64,000 nt of DNA from Rhodoferax potami (GCF_032193805.1 NZ_JAVBIK010000001.1:2749001-2813000), one strand, 5' to 3'; shown: positions 1 to 9,959, counted from the first letter of the stretch. Notes: generated by a model from the sequence alone, not told the origin. Numbers and translations: made by a program.

Positions 1-94
1 GTATGCCGAAATGATAGAGAATGACGAGTAATACAGCCCAAGCTCTCAATCCATTGATGTCTAACCTAAATTGGGATTCTATTTTGGATTTCAT
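1..94 (-). CDS. Acyltransferase family 3 protein, N-terminal fragment (runs off window)
   Basis: Only the first 31 codons lie in the window. The ATG at 94 overlaps the TGA stop of the upstream WecG-type gene as ATGA, which fixes the start. The reading frame gives an N-terminus with the segment FRLDINGLRAWAVLLVILYH, the usual opening of OafA/YrhL-type membrane O-acyltransferases (acyltransferase_3): a short polar lead, the xxDxxGLRAxAV motif, then the first membrane helix carrying a histidine. Such enzymes put acetyl or other acyl groups on surface polysaccharides, which fits its place at the distal end of the exopolysaccharide operon. The family call rests on a short stretch; the rest of the protein is outside the window. 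Confidence 0.75.
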   Translation of the reverse strand, partial: MKSKIESQFRLDINGLRAWAVLLVILYHFGI

Positions 95-867
95 ATATCT
101 TTAGACGCCGATTTCTTATGTATTTTTAACTGCCGGATTGCACCTGCAATAAACAAAGTGTTTGTCACCAAGTACCGTCGCCACAAGCGGCGGGGCTCAG
201 ACACCAGGCGGTGCAGCCACTCCAAGCCCGCGTTTTGCATCCACAGCGGTGCCCGTTGAATGGTCCCCGCGTGGTAATCAAACGCAGCGCCCACCCCAAT
301 CATCACCGCCTGAATGCGCCCACGGTGCGCAGCCATCCATAGCTCTTGCTTGGGGCAACCCAAGCTCACCCACACCGTGCCGGCGCCCGATGTGTTGATG
401 CGCTCCACCACCGCCGCATCTTCCTCGGCGGTGAGTGCGCGAAAAGGTGGCGAATACGCTCCCGCCACCTGTAGTGCCGGGTATGCCGCTGCCAGCTTGG
501 CTTGCAAAATGGTGAGCGTTTCTTCGGTGCCGCCGTACAGGTAAATCAACTCGTTGCGCCCGGCCGCTTCTGCGCAATACCTCCACATCAGGTCCGGCCC
601 GTTAATGCGCTGCTGGTTTGCGAACCCCAGCTTGCGCATCATCCAGGCGACCGGAGCCCCATCGGGTGTTGCCATATCGGCTTGCGCAACCACGGCCCCA
701 AACGCTGGGTCTTGCCCGGCAGTAACCACCGAGTGCGCGTTGCAAATACAGACATAGCGGCTTTCGCGTGCGGCGGCCCAAGTGGCTATGCGCGTGAGCG
801 CTTCAGGCCAGGTGACTGCATCGATAGGTGCCCGCAACACCTGAACCGTTTGTTTGAGGAATGTCAT
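91..867 (-). CDS. WecG/TagA/CpsF family glycosyltransferase
   Basis: 258 aa, normal length for glycosyltransferase family 26. Family hallmarks are visible in order: NAHSVVTA near residue 43, ADMATPDG at 63-70, RINGPDL at 87-93, LGCPKQELWM at 169-178, GVGAAFDYHAG at 191-201, and a C-terminal GLEWLHRL...EPRRLWRRY block. Members transfer a sugar (ManNAc, ManNAcA or glucuronate depending on the member) to a lipid-linked oligosaccharide on the cytoplasmic side of the inner membrane; GumM of xanthan synthesis belongs here. The start overlaps the stop of the upstream glycosyltransferase as ATGA (864-867), and its stop overlaps the next start. The sugar it transfers cannot be told from sequence. Confidence 0.9.
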   Translation of the reverse strand: MTFLKQTVQVLRAPIDAVTWPEALTRIATWAAARESRYVCICNAHSVVTAGQDPAFGAVVAQADMATPDGAPVAWMMRKLGFANQQRINGPDLMWRYCAEAAGRNELIYLYGGTEETLTILQAKLAAAYPALQVAGAYSPPFRALTAEEDAAVVERINTSGAGTVWVSLGCPKQELWMAAHRGRIQAVMIGVGAAFDYHAGTIQRAPLWMQNAGLEWLHRLVSEPRRLWRRYLVTNTLFIAGAIRQLKIHKKSASKDI

Positions 868-2027
868 GCGCTTATCCGGTCTTTCACTTCCGCAATGGCG
901 GATTCATAAATAGTCATAAGCTGCTGGTAATTGCGCTCTGCGGTGAACTCCGCTTCGTACTGTTTGCGTGCATTGCGCCCCATGGCCGCCATGGCTTGCG
1001 GGTTGGCCAGTGCCCAACGCATCTTGTGTGCCAAGTCTTCAGCATTGCCTGGCTCAAACAATAGTCCCGTTTCGCCATCTTTCACTAACTCTGCCAACGC
1101 ACCAATGCGGCTGGCGATCACCGGCAGTCCGCACCCTAGTGCCTCTACCAACGTGCGGGGAAAGTTCTCGTACCAAATGCTTGGCAACACCAACGCAATG
1201 GCCGCACCCATCTCTTGGCGCACTTGCTCCATCTGCAAGGCGCCCATCGCGTTGAGGCCGGGTACTTTGTCAAGCAGTGATGCGTCGGGCCCTGTGCCCG
1301 CAACCCGCAGTGCGCTGCCCTTTACCTGCCGCTGGGCATTCACCAGCACATCGACCCCTTTTTCGGACGAGAGGCGCCCCACAAACAAAAAGCCTTGCCG
1401 CTCAGCAGGGGCTGGCGGCTGGAAGTCCACAAAATTGGGTTTGATGGCGATTCGCTCTGCAGGCAGGCCGCCTTCAATGAACTTGCCGCGGCAAAACTCG
1501 TTGAGCGCGATGTAGCGGGTCACCTTGTTTTGCCACGTGCCCATGGCGCGATGCACCGTCACCATCCCTGCCAGCACCGTGCTCTGCAGCACGGAGCCGC
1601 GGTAACAACCGCGCGCGGCGCCGCGCCATGGCAGCTTGCCCAAGCAGTCTTCGCACACTTTGCCGTTGCGCAAGAGCATGGCCTGCGGGCACATCAGCCT
1701 GAAATTGTGCAGCGTTTGCAGCACCGGCACTTGCAAGCGTGCAGCCACCCAGTAGATCGCTGGCGATATGAGCGGAAACGTGTTGTGCACGTGCACTACG
1801 TCGGGCTGAAACGCACGCAGTGTGCCTTCAAACTCCGCGGCTACATTGCCCGACCACACCGTATTGACTGCAGCTGAGAGTTTGGACATTGAAGCGATTG
1901 CATCGTTGTGCCTTGTGAACATCTCTACCGTGTGCCCCCTGCTGCGCAGCAACGCAACCTCGGCCTCCATTACCGTGTCTTCACCGCCTTTGTGTTGATA
2001 AGCGTTATGAACTACCAGCACCCTCAT
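864..2027 (-). CDS. Glycosyltransferase family 4 (GT-B fold)
   Basis: 387 aa from the ATG at 2027, chosen because it forms an ATGA overlap (2024-2027) with the preceding gene and opens with the typical beta strand MRVLVVHNAY; an in-frame ATG 13 codons upstream adds a non-homologous leader. The N-terminal half has a GGED segment near residue 15, the middle has the linker strand FLFVGRLSSEKGVDVL, and the C-terminal donor-binding half has the retaining E-x7-E motif in YENFPRTLVEALGCGLPVIA. It should extend the lipid-linked repeat unit of the exopolysaccharide in the cytoplasm. Donor and acceptor are unknown. Confidence 0.88.
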   Translation of the reverse strand: MRVLVVHNAYQHKGGEDTVMEAEVALLRSRGHTVEMFTRHNDAIASMSKLSAAVNTVWSGNVAAEFEGTLRAFQPDVVHVHNTFPLISPAIYWVAARLQVPVLQTLHNFRLMCPQAMLLRNGKVCEDCLGKLPWRGAARGCYRGSVLQSTVLAGMVTVHRAMGTWQNKVTRYIALNEFCRGKFIEGGLPAERIAIKPNFVDFQPPAPAERQGFLFVGRLSSEKGVDVLVNAQRQVKGSALRVAGTGPDASLLDKVPGLNAMGALQMEQVRQEMGAAIALVLPSIWYENFPRTLVEALGCGLPVIASRIGALAELVKDGETGLLFEPGNAEDLAHKMRWALANPQAMAAMGRNARKQYEAEFTAERNYQQLMTIYESAIAEVKDRISA

Positions 2028-3178
2028 AGCGCGGCCTTTGCACGGTAGCTTGGGCTTTGCAAACATTGCTCCACACCATCTGCAAAATTACGAGCCATAT
2101 TTTCCACCGTGTAGGTGGTTGCACTGCTTTTGCACGCAGCTTTCATTGCTGCTAACGTGGTGGAGCTAGTCATCAGAGCTACACACTCACGCACATAGTC
2201 ATCCAGCGTGTTGTTTGTCATCAGCCCATTGGCGCTTGACTGCAAATAAACAATCTCTGGACTATGCAAGCCACAGTCCGTCGTCACCATCGGCACTTCG
2301 CATACAAATGAATCCAAGATACCCAGGCCCACCAAGCCGGGGTTCAACATGACAGTGGCGCTTGCTAGGGCTAGCACTTTGTCTTTTCCCTTCAGCATGC
2401 CGGCAAAGTGCGCCCACGCATGCTCTTTGCAGAACGCTTCGACCATAGATTTTTGTGGGCCCGCCCCGACCATGAGCAATTCAAAACCCGGTACTTGTGC
2501 GCGAATAGCCTTGACTGCATCCAAAAGAAAGTTGATGCGCTTTTCTTCATATAAAGAGCCTAGAAAAATGCCTACAGGCCCATCTCCAAGCCCGTGGGCC
2601 GCACGCCAGCCCGCAAGCTCAGCCGGCCTGATGGCTTCGAACTGGCTACGCATCTCAGCAGTATCGATAGTGTTGTTCAACACGGTAATCCGGTTTTCTG
2701 GAAAGCCTGACTTTGCGATCAACGGCCTGCTGTGTTCGGTGTAGCCAAACCACCAGTCGGCCCGGTGTGCCACACGGCGCTTAAACTTTTCGCGCCAAGA
2801 CGCTGCATTGCCCTGCAAGTTCGCACCATGCCCCCACAGGGCCACTTTGTACGGCACTGGTGTGAATTGGTGCCACAGGTTGCAAATCAGCTTGTTTTCT
2901 AGTGTCACAACGAGCATGGCAGCGTCCTTGCACATATCGCCCAAGGGTTGATAACAAATACGACCACCTAAGAAGTAGTGCGTCGGCAACTTCTTTGCCC
3001 ACGCTATCTGCCCCCCATCGTTCTTTCGTTCCTCTTTCTCGGTACCCAAACCATAGGCAAGAACCAACTCCAGCCCCCGCTCTGCCAGCTGTTTGCGCAG
3101 ACTCTCAAAAAAAGCGACGCGGTAATGCGTCATGCGTCGTTGAATTACGACTACTTTCGTAGAAACGAATCGTTGCAT
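2024..3178 (-). CDS. Glycosyltransferase family 1/4 protein
   Basis: 384 aa, GT-B fold. The N-terminus (VVVIQRRMTHYRVAFFESL) is the strand and helix in which such enzymes bind the acceptor. A donor-site strand, GIFLGSLYEEKRINFLLDA, lies near residues 205-223, and a C-terminal block VMLNPGLVGLGILDSFVCEV replaces the more usual E-x7-E region, so the catalytic acid motif is less standard here than in the neighbouring GT4 genes. It begins 5 bp after the stop of the beta-helix gene and overlaps the next gene by 4 bp, so it is translationally coupled in the eps operon. Expected role: addition of one sugar of the repeat unit; donor unknown. Confidence 0.82.
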   Translation of the reverse strand: MQRFVSTKVVVIQRRMTHYRVAFFESLRKQLAERGLELVLAYGLGTEKEERKNDGGQIAWAKKLPTHYFLGGRICYQPLGDMCKDAAMLVVTLENKLICNLWHQFTPVPYKVALWGHGANLQGNAASWREKFKRRVAHRADWWFGYTEHSRPLIAKSGFPENRITVLNNTIDTAEMRSQFEAIRPAELAGWRAAHGLGDGPVGIFLGSLYEEKRINFLLDAVKAIRAQVPGFELLMVGAGPQKSMVEAFCKEHAWAHFAGMLKGKDKVLALASATVMLNPGLVGLGILDSFVCEVPMVTTDCGLHSPEIVYLQSSANGLMTNNTLDDYVRECVALMTSSTTLAAMKAACKSSATTYTVENMARNFADGVEQCLQSPSYRAKAAL

Positions 3179-3183
3179 CGTGA

Positions 3184-5184
3184 CTACTCCTTAGACAACC
3201 GAAAATCTTCGCGTGCCAAGCGCGATTGAGCAGGCATATTTTTCAAAAAGATGGTCTCTGTTGCTTGCGTGTTGTTGGCGACTTCGATACCACGGATCGC
3301 ATCAGGCGCCACGCTTGCCATTTGCCCGCCAACGATGGTGTTGCTACGAAAGACGTTGTATTTGGGAGCGCCTATATCGTCCTCGCGTATCTTGGCTAGA
3401 TTGGGGAAACGTGTGGCGTAAATGGCGCCCCGGTACGGGACCGCATCAAGACCGCGCTGCAGCGTGCCTTTGGGGTCTAGCGTTGTCTGGCGTTGTGATG
3501 CAAGTCCTCTTGCATCCAAGTGCACGGCAGGGGAGCTTTGGAAGAAGAGATTCTTCTCAATGATGTTGTCTCGCCCGCCACCCAGGAAAACTGGTTGTTG
3601 TACGCGAGCAAAGATGTTGCCTCGAATCGTGATCCCAGAGGCTTGGTCATCGAGGTAAATACCTTTGACATCCAGTTCTTTGGACTGTGCAGTTATGTCA
3701 TGAAAGAAATTATTTTCTATGACCGTGCCATGCACGGTGAAGTCTCTGCCCACGTAGATGGCGCCAGCGTCGCCGGTTTCTCGCACTACATTGAATATCT
3801 CGTTATTTGAGATGACATGGTCATTGCCTTTGAAGAATATGGCTGCATGTGGCGCATCGGAGACGGTGCTGCCATTCACGCGCTGTCCAACGCCATCGAG
3901 TTCTACTGCGTAGCGATACGTCTTAACTAAACGGCTGTAGCGCCGGATGATGCATGTGTCTACAAAGTTGCCTGCTGCAAGCAGCGTTGTACGGTCGCCC
4001 CCGGAAACATAGACGCCACCTTCACCGTTGTCTTCCACAAGGCTGTTGCGAATTCCTGACGCAGCGGAGTCAGCAATCACCAACCCTCTGTTGCCCGTGA
4101 GCCGAATGACAACGTCGTCAAACACCACACCATTGCTTTTCGACACATGCACCGCATCACCGGTCGTTTTTTCAAACAATATGCCACGCACGGTGATCTG
4201 ATCAGAGTCCGCTATGCGAAGAAGTTGGGCCGCAACAGAGAGCTCAGCTGGTTTGCCCGCCGCACTTGGGTGGGGCCAATACAAGAGTTTGGCTGAAGCA
4301 CGGTCTACATACCATTCACCTGGCGCGTCTAGCTCCACCAATGCGTTTTCTACCCGGGCGCGTTGGCCTGGTTTGATGCCATAGGGCGAGCCGTTGCCAA
4401 GGAGGGTCAATGTGTTTGCATTCGCATCTTTGTTGGAAACTAGATAGCTTTGCGCCGCCCAGTTGTTGCCCCAAAACGCGTGAACTTGCAGACTAGGCTC
4501 AACCAGCCAGTCGTTTACGTTTCTTCCCTCAATAGAAAACGTCTTTTTGTCGTCTGCAGCCACACCGCCAGGCCGTGCCACCTTGCCGTAACCTGCATTG
4601 GGCCAACCTGCTACGGGTTGAGCGGAGTCACCTACAAATAGCTCTGTTAACACCGGGCGGATCGGCAGGCCATAGCCCCACGCATGGGGTATCACTTGCA
4701 ATGGCAAGCTAAGCGCTGAAAGGTCTGCAACTAGCAAATTGCTGCGAATGGATGGGTTTACGCGTGCTGGCACATTGCTCACAGTCGCCGTTTCCCATTT
4801 TTCAATGAGCTTTGCACCGCTAATGACGGTGGACTTGGAAGTGCCAACTATTTCTAGGAGGATGGCTTTGGTGAGGCCTCTTCCCCATTGCATGTCGAGT
4901 GCACTCGTCAAACGATAGGTGCCAGGGGCAACGAGCACCCGAACTCTGGAGAACTTGCCTAAAAGTGTGGCTTGCCATTGCGGTGTCTGAATCACACGAA
5001 ATGCATCGGCCAAGCTTGCTTTGCAAGCTTGTGCCAAGTTCACTTGACAGGCAGGCAATGGCGATGACGATAGCCCTGCCGGAGGGAAAACCTTTACCTC
5101 TAAATCAGCCCCCGAGCTGGCGGTGGCGGCTACAGACAAAAAAAAGGCGATTGCCCGCGAGCAAGTAACGGCGAAGCCATTCAT
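3184..5184 (-). CDS. Secreted right-handed parallel beta-helix protein, possible EPS lyase or epimerase
   Basis: 666 aa with a signal peptide over about residues 1-25 (hydrophobic AIAFFLSVAATASSGA) and then a long run of short Val/Ile/Asn/Gly-rich turns such as SGIRNSLVEDNGEGGVYVSG and GIYLDDQASGITIRGNIF, the signature of PbH1 repeats. Such proteins in polysaccharide operons are often lyases, epimerases or hydrolases acting on the polymer in the periplasm or outside. No catalytic residues can be assigned by eye. It is coupled to the upstream glycosyltransferase by an ATGA overlap (5181-5184), so it is made together with the biosynthetic enzymes. Structural class is fairly certain; enzymatic function is inference. 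Confidence 0.8.
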   Translation of the reverse strand: MNGFAVTCSRAIAFFLSVAATASSGADLEVKVFPPAGLSSSPLPACQVNLAQACKASLADAFRVIQTPQWQATLLGKFSRVRVLVAPGTYRLTSALDMQWGRGLTKAILLEIVGTSKSTVISGAKLIEKWETATVSNVPARVNPSIRSNLLVADLSALSLPLQVIPHAWGYGLPIRPVLTELFVGDSAQPVAGWPNAGYGKVARPGGVAADDKKTFSIEGRNVNDWLVEPSLQVHAFWGNNWAAQSYLVSNKDANANTLTLLGNGSPYGIKPGQRARVENALVELDAPGEWYVDRASAKLLYWPHPSAAGKPAELSVAAQLLRIADSDQITVRGILFEKTTGDAVHVSKSNGVVFDDVVIRLTGNRGLVIADSAASGIRNSLVEDNGEGGVYVSGGDRTTLLAAGNFVDTCIIRRYSRLVKTYRYAVELDGVGQRVNGSTVSDAPHAAIFFKGNDHVISNNEIFNVVRETGDAGAIYVGRDFTVHGTVIENNFFHDITAQSKELDVKGIYLDDQASGITIRGNIFARVQQPVFLGGGRDNIIEKNLFFQSSPAVHLDARGLASQRQTTLDPKGTLQRGLDAVPYRGAIYATRFPNLAKIREDDIGAPKYNVFRSNTIVGGQMASVAPDAIRGIEVANNTQATETIFLKNMPAQSRLAREDFRLSKE

Positions 5185-6332
5185 CTGGGTTGGCTCGCGG
5201 ATATTTTGTTGTGCTTGGCAATTGCGTCGTTGTAGAAAGTCTCAAGAATCGTGGTCTGCTTTGAAATATCAAACGACTCCAGCACGAACTCGCGACCGCG
5301 CTGTCCCATCCTTGCACGCAATTCGCCGTCGCCCAGCAGTTTGGCAAGTGCGTTTGCCAGCGCAGCATCGTCACCTTCTGCCACCAGCAAGCCCGTTTCA
5401 CCGTCTAACACGGCTTCGGGTATGCCGCCATGCCGAGTAGACACAATGGGTATGCCGCAAGCGGATGCTTCGTTGAAGACAATGCCAAGTGCCTCAGAGT
5501 CGCCGTTGGGCGCAGTTTGGCTTGGCAACGCAAAGACCTCAGCTTGCTGCATGTAGGAGCGCACTTCCTCTGAAGACTTGCTACCCATTAGCTCCACCCT
5601 GTTGCCAATGGATAGGTCAGTGATCAGTTGCAAAAGTTCTGCGGTTTGTGGGCCAGCGCCGATCTGGAGCAACTTCACCTCAGGAAATTGCTTTTCAATC
5701 CTCGCCCAAGCTTTAAGCAAGGTCACCAAACCCTTTTTTGGGGTGTGTCGTCCTACACAGAGAACGTAACGCTGTTGTGCAGTTTTGGGAACTGGACAGA
5801 AACGGGTTGTGTCTACCCCAATATAAATACGGCGAATTTTGTCCTTGGCAAAACCCGCCTTCAGCAGCAGATTCTGTACAAAGTCTGAAACAGCAATAAA
5901 CCCGGTGCCTGATCGCTTCAATTCGTTCAAGTGAAGTGCGTAATGCAGATCAGTAGGCCGTTTGCTGGTCAATAAATCCAGCTTATTGCGGGTGATGTCC
6001 ATCCCATGAAATGTGGTCAGCATGGGAATGTTCAATTTCCTTGTCAATGGCATTGCCATCACAGCATCCGGACCAAAATGAACGTGCACCAAGGACAAGT
6101 CTTTCAGGCTAGGCACATCAAATTGACTGGGCGACCGGGTGAGCGTCCACCACCACTTAGAGAATTTTTCGTGAAGATAGGCTACTTTCGTATCATCAGT
6201 TTTGCCAAAAAAATCTCGGCACAGAAACATCGAATCAAAGCTCTTGAGCGCTTTGACTTGTTCAGTAATAAAAACCTCTGACGGGAGGGGGTAGGTAGTT
6301 CTAAAAACTCCTACTTTCAGTCGATTGTTCAA
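5181..6332 (-). CDS. Glycosyltransferase family 4, WcaL/AmsK-like
   Basis: 383 aa. The N-terminus (VGVFRTTYPLPSEVFITEQV) and the following HVHFGPDAVMAMPL and TTFHGMDIT segments are typical of the colanic-acid/amylovoran WcaL/AmsK group of GT4 enzymes. The donor site carries LCVGRHTPKKGLVTLLKAWA and a C-terminal NGDSEALGIVFNEASACGIP containing the E-x7-E arrangement. It probably adds a hexose to the undecaprenyl-linked intermediate. The stop codon overlaps the beta-helix start; its start is one base from the stop of the family-2 glycosyltransferase upstream. Sugar specificity is unknown. Confidence 0.87.
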   Translation of the reverse strand: MNNRLKVGVFRTTYPLPSEVFITEQVKALKSFDSMFLCRDFFGKTDDTKVAYLHEKFSKWWWTLTRSPSQFDVPSLKDLSLVHVHFGPDAVMAMPLTRKLNIPMLTTFHGMDITRNKLDLLTSKRPTDLHYALHLNELKRSGTGFIAVSDFVQNLLLKAGFAKDKIRRIYIGVDTTRFCPVPKTAQQRYVLCVGRHTPKKGLVTLLKAWARIEKQFPEVKLLQIGAGPQTAELLQLITDLSIGNRVELMGSKSSEEVRSYMQQAEVFALPSQTAPNGDSEALGIVFNEASACGIPIVSTRHGGIPEAVLDGETGLLVAEGDDAALANALAKLLGDGELRARMGQRGREFVLESFDISKQTTILETFYNDAIAKHNKISASQPR

Positions 6333-6333
6333 T

Positions 6334-7047
6334 TTATCTCCAGGTCCGGTAGTACCGAATTACTTTATAAAAAAACAAAGCCATTTGCTGAAATTTGTTG
6401 TGATACTTCACCTGAATGCGAAAGCTTTCTGTCAGCGTGCCAAGGAAGTCTCGCCCGCTCACGCCACCTGGTTCAAAAGAGCCCGAAACAAAATCCGCAC
6501 GGTGAATAGTTGCGCCGGCGTGTGCAGCCTTCAAAATGAAATCTTGGTCAGCGGCAATAGGAAACTTGTTGGAGTAGTAGCCAAACTTCTGGTGCAAGGC
6601 CGTGCGGAATGCTGTGGAAACAGCATGACCTGATACAAATGCAAACTGGCGGTTAATGGCGGGGTCTCCGCCAAGCACGCCCTTTTCAGTGCCACAAAAA
6701 TTAAGGCGAGATGTCACCATATCCGCGCCGCTGAAAGCAATTTCACGCTTGAAATTAGCAATTGCATCGGCATAAAAGTAGTCGTCTGAACCGGCTACGA
6801 CGTAATAATCATTCGTGGCAACGCGTATGCCATTATTCAGTGCATCGTAAATTCCAAAGTCAGGCTTGACACTCAATTTAATATTGATTCCTGTGATGCC
6901 TTTAATAAAATCGATAGTGCCGTCGGTCGAGCCGCCATCTGCAATGACCCACTCAAAATCCAGGTCTGATTGATTTAGGAGACTCTCGGCCAGAATTGGT
7001 AGCATTTGTCTGGAGTTGAAAGTAGCAGTGATTATCGAAATCGTCAT
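6334..7047 (-). CDS. Glycosyltransferase family 2, WcaA-like
   Basis: 237 aa, GT-A fold. It opens with MTISIITATFNSRQMLPILA, followed by WVIADGGSTDGTIDFIK (nucleotide-binding DGGSTDGT) and a DXD-like acidic motif in VVAGSDDYFY near residue 88. The C-terminal part is short, without membrane helices, as in WcaA/WcaE enzymes of colanic acid synthesis. It should transfer a sugar in the cytoplasm to the growing repeat unit. It overlaps the stop of the Wzy-like gene by 4 bp (7044-7047). Base composition is visibly more AT-rich than the eps genes farther upstream in the operon. Confidence 0.88.
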   Translation of the reverse strand: MTISIITATFNSRQMLPILAESLLNQSDLDFEWVIADGGSTDGTIDFIKGITGINIKLSVKPDFGIYDALNNGIRVATNDYYVVAGSDDYFYADAIANFKREIAFSGADMVTSRLNFCGTEKGVLGGDPAINRQFAFVSGHAVSTAFRTALHQKFGYYSNKFPIAADQDFILKAAHAGATIHRADFVSGSFEPGGVSGRDFLGTLTESFRIQVKYHNKFQQMALFFYKVIRYYRTWR

Positions 7048-8417
7048 TTAACTGGAAAAGTTTGGGTGAATATTATTGGAGCTACCGATGGCAAAGCGAC
7101 TTGCTTGTTCTTAAAGTAGGCAAAAGCGAATAAATCATAAGCAAGAAACAAGGCGAATTGGTGCATATAGCTCATATATGACCCATTCATGAATGTGCCG
7201 AGCATGAAAAAGATAAATATAAAGTTAACCTTCGAGTATTGCTCAGCTTTGAGTGCCTGCAGTTTAATGTTAAGAATCATCCAAGAAGCTATAACGCTCA
7301 TGAAAATTGCTAGCCCAACAAAGCCTGAAACTCCAATTAGATTTGAAAAGCCGTTATCTGCAGAACCACCATGTATTTGTGTAGTAACGAACCCAAATGC
7401 AGCTGGAACGGTGAACCCAAATCCAATAAAGGGACTGAAATCAATTACATTGCTAACAATTTGCTCGAATTCTCTGCTCCGCACACTCAAGTTCTTCGCG
7501 CCTGAAATTCCGTTTGTTCCAAACTCCTGGAGGCGGTTCATTAGGGCTTGGTAATGCCCCTCTGCGACATAAGGCGCAATCAGTAAACCCACCCCAATGA
7601 GAATGGTAAGTACGATAAGTCTCACAAAGGTTTTAGAGCTTGGAATACGATAGACCACCAAAGCCAGCAACATAACCGCCACTAATATCAGGGTCCCGCG
7701 TGTCAACATCAGCGGTACACAAAAAAGCAAAATAGATAAGCCCGTGATGTTGACAAACCACTTTCCACTCCCTGTCAGGAGTCGCTGTGTAAACAGGAAT
7801 ATGAAGTAGTAAGCGAAAGTAGGAAATCCTGAGAAGTTTCTCGCTACCGGGGCTGCGGTGGACGCCACTTCAAACTCTTCGTAGGCCCCTTTGGGGTAAA
7901 TATCGAGTCCTAATAAGTTGTAGGAAATATAGCAAATTCCGAAAAAAATTGTAAAGTATTGCAATGCGGTTATTATCTTTTCGAAATTTTCGATCGGGTT
8001 AGGCTTTAGTTCCTTATAAATTAGGTAAAAAATGATTCCATAAAAAAAAGTTCTTCCCATCTTGATTGGCCAGGTAAGATTGTTCATGGCCAGTATTGAA
8101 AAGATAAACAAGCCAATATAAAAAAACCAATGAAGATTTACAGCGAAGAGTAAAGCCCTACTTTTTGTAATTTTCAAGTAGTCTGGTTCTAACGTTTCCT
8201 CTTTGCGGAATACTGAAAAGGAAATAAGTGTAAGTGCCAAGATAAGGCCGTAGTCTTGGAACTTGATAAACCCTTTGAGTGCAAAATCTTCCCACCCCAA
8301 GAGTCCATTTATATTTGAATAAATGATAAGAATCATTGGAATGACGTAGATCTTGTCTCGTCGTATCAGCCATGAAAAAATTGCTATAAATGCAAGAAGC
8401 ACTATGTATTTATGCAT
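7044..8417 (-). CDS. O-antigen ligase/polymerase family membrane protein (Wzy-like)
   Basis: 457 aa with about ten to twelve hydrophobic segments from residue 3 on, and one larger hydrophilic loop around residues 270-340 containing SRSREFEQIV and the FSPFIGFGFT region, as in Wzy_C/O-antigen ligase proteins. Wzy polymerases join repeat units on the periplasmic face of the inner membrane. Sequence in this class is very divergent, so the call rests on topology, length and the position next to a Wzx flippase. The coding sequence is strongly AT-rich, typical of Wzy genes that are exchanged between strains. Confidence 0.78.
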   Translation of the reverse strand: MHKYIVLLAFIAIFSWLIRRDKIYVIPMILIIYSNINGLLGWEDFALKGFIKFQDYGLILALTLISFSVFRKEETLEPDYLKITKSRALLFAVNLHWFFYIGLFIFSILAMNNLTWPIKMGRTFFYGIIFYLIYKELKPNPIENFEKIITALQYFTIFFGICYISYNLLGLDIYPKGAYEEFEVASTAAPVARNFSGFPTFAYYFIFLFTQRLLTGSGKWFVNITGLSILLFCVPLMLTRGTLILVAVMLLALVVYRIPSSKTFVRLIVLTILIGVGLLIAPYVAEGHYQALMNRLQEFGTNGISGAKNLSVRSREFEQIVSNVIDFSPFIGFGFTVPAAFGFVTTQIHGGSADNGFSNLIGVSGFVGLAIFMSVIASWMILNIKLQALKAEQYSKVNFIFIFFMLGTFMNGSYMSYMHQFALFLAYDLFAFAYFKNKQVALPSVAPIIFTQTFPVK

Positions 8418-8474
8418 ATTGTTGCTTGATGTAGTTGCTTTTCTACGGGCTGGATTGGTCGCATTTGTGTGATA

Positions 8475-9959
8475 TTACTTGTTGCTACGTTTGATGTTTG
8501 CTGCAATCAGTGCTATTCCCGCTGTCATGGCGGCGCAGACAGTGAAATTGAGTGCGTGTTGCAGTGGTGTGTCAAGCAGAAAGTCGATTGTGAAGAATAT
8601 AGATAATGCTGAAAGGTATGCTAGTACACTGATACAATTTTTGTTTCTGAGTAGTTGCGATGCGGAAATAATTCTTCTTGATTTGAAGAGTCTATTTGTT
8701 GCGTGCATGTACAGATATATATTTGCCAATATCAAGGCTGTGGCGCATCCAAGTAGAATTCCGTATTTGGTATTCGCATATGAGCCTAATAATCCCAATG
8801 CAATGGTTCCTAATAATGACGCCACTTGCCCCACGGCAATGGGCCTTCCTTGGCCGGTCCCAACTAGATAAAAATATGCTGGCATTAGAAGGGTTACGAT
8901 GAGCCAGCTGCCGGAAAGAATATGTCCGGAGGTAATGAATATCTGCTCTTCCTTACCGATCCAAAGTAATGATATCGCTTTAAAGGACATAATTACGATA
9001 CTGATAAAGGGAAGGCCTATATCAAGTGTTTTTTGCTCTGTTCGCAAAAACAGCGATTCATGCACCGTTTCTGAGTTGGTTGTGCTGAATTGAGGAACAA
9101 TGGCTTGAAAGCCTGCAACCAGAACCGAACGTATCCTTGTTACAACTTGATTCGCCATTTCATAGAATGCGAGAAAGCTCAATCCAAGATATCGGCTTAG
9201 CAAGGCTTTAGTAATAGGTTCGATAAGTAGACCAATAATGCTGCCGATCTGCATCGAGAATGCGAATGCTGCTATTTCATTAAATCTATGTCGTCGCCAA
9301 CGATATGGCAGCCACGGTAAAGCCTTCAATTCCCAGCGAGCGATAAACCATAGCCCGACAAGAGCGGCTAGGGTTTGAATAGCTTGAGCTATCGCCACAC
9401 CTTCCAAACCGTAACCTGTAGCCAAGAAAACAGCGCCACATAGGTATATGACGTTGCTTCCGATAAGAATCATATTCTTACGATCCATCCGACCACACCC
9501 ATCAATCGCTGATTGAATCAAACTACTAGTAACTCCAAGCCAGAGAGAGAGCAGTGCCCACGGCAAAATTTGTTTTGCAAGTGCTAGGTTAGGTGCTGAC
9601 ACAACAAGGTAAAGTAGCCCTTGAGCTAGCCAATAAGCGAGTACGGTCAAAACTAAAAATGGCAGAGAGATCGTCATTAATGATGTCTCAAGTACTTCCG
9701 CGGCAGCTTTGTCATCCCCTTCGCCCTTATATCTGCCGATGAATCGCATCGTTGCGCTTGCAAAGCCTAGTTCACCAATTCTTGCAAGAGACGTAGTCGC
9801 GAGTATGAGTGCCCAGAGACCTAATTGCTCGGTGCCTAACTCGCGTAGTAGGAATTTATAAAGTAGAAATAGCACAATCGCTGATATTACGGTTTGTGCT
9901 ATAGACCATCTTGCATTGCGCGAAACTTGGCGCGGTAGGTTAATCATATGTTTCAGCAA
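8475..9959 (-). CDS. Oligosaccharide flippase family protein (Wzx-like)
   Basis: 494 aa with about twelve to fourteen predicted membrane helices and the N-terminal pattern of polysaccharide-biosynthesis MATE/MOP-fold flippases: a helix over residues 20-40, then [24 protein letters not shown] text with the conserved LG...A..R.IG segment. It should move the undecaprenyl-diphosphate repeat unit to the periplasmic side for polymerisation. Its start overlaps the end of the acetyltransferase gene by 7 bp; downstream there are 57 noncoding bases before the Wzy-like gene. AT-rich like its neighbours. Confidence 0.85.
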   Translation of the reverse strand: MLKHMINLPRQVSRNARWSIAQTVISAIVLFLLYKFLLRELGTEQLGLWALILATTSLARIGELGFASATMRFIGRYKGEGDDKAAAEVLETSLMTISLPFLVLTVLAYWLAQGLLYLVVSAPNLALAKQILPWALLSLWLGVTSSLIQSAIDGCGRMDRKNMILIGSNVIYLCGAVFLATGYGLEGVAIAQAIQTLAALVGLWFIARWELKALPWLPYRWRRHRFNEIAAFAFSMQIGSIIGLLIEPITKALLSRYLGLSFLAFYEMANQVVTRIRSVLVAGFQAIVPQFSTTNSETVHESLFLRTEQKTLDIGLPFISIVIMSFKAISLLWIGKEEQIFITSGHILSGSWLIVTLLMPAYFYLVGTGQGRPIAVGQVASLLGTIALGLLGSYANTKYGILLGCATALILANIYLYMHATNRLFKSRRIISASQLLRNKNCISVLAYLSALSIFFTIDFLLDTPLQHALNFTVCAAMTAGIALIAANIKRSNK

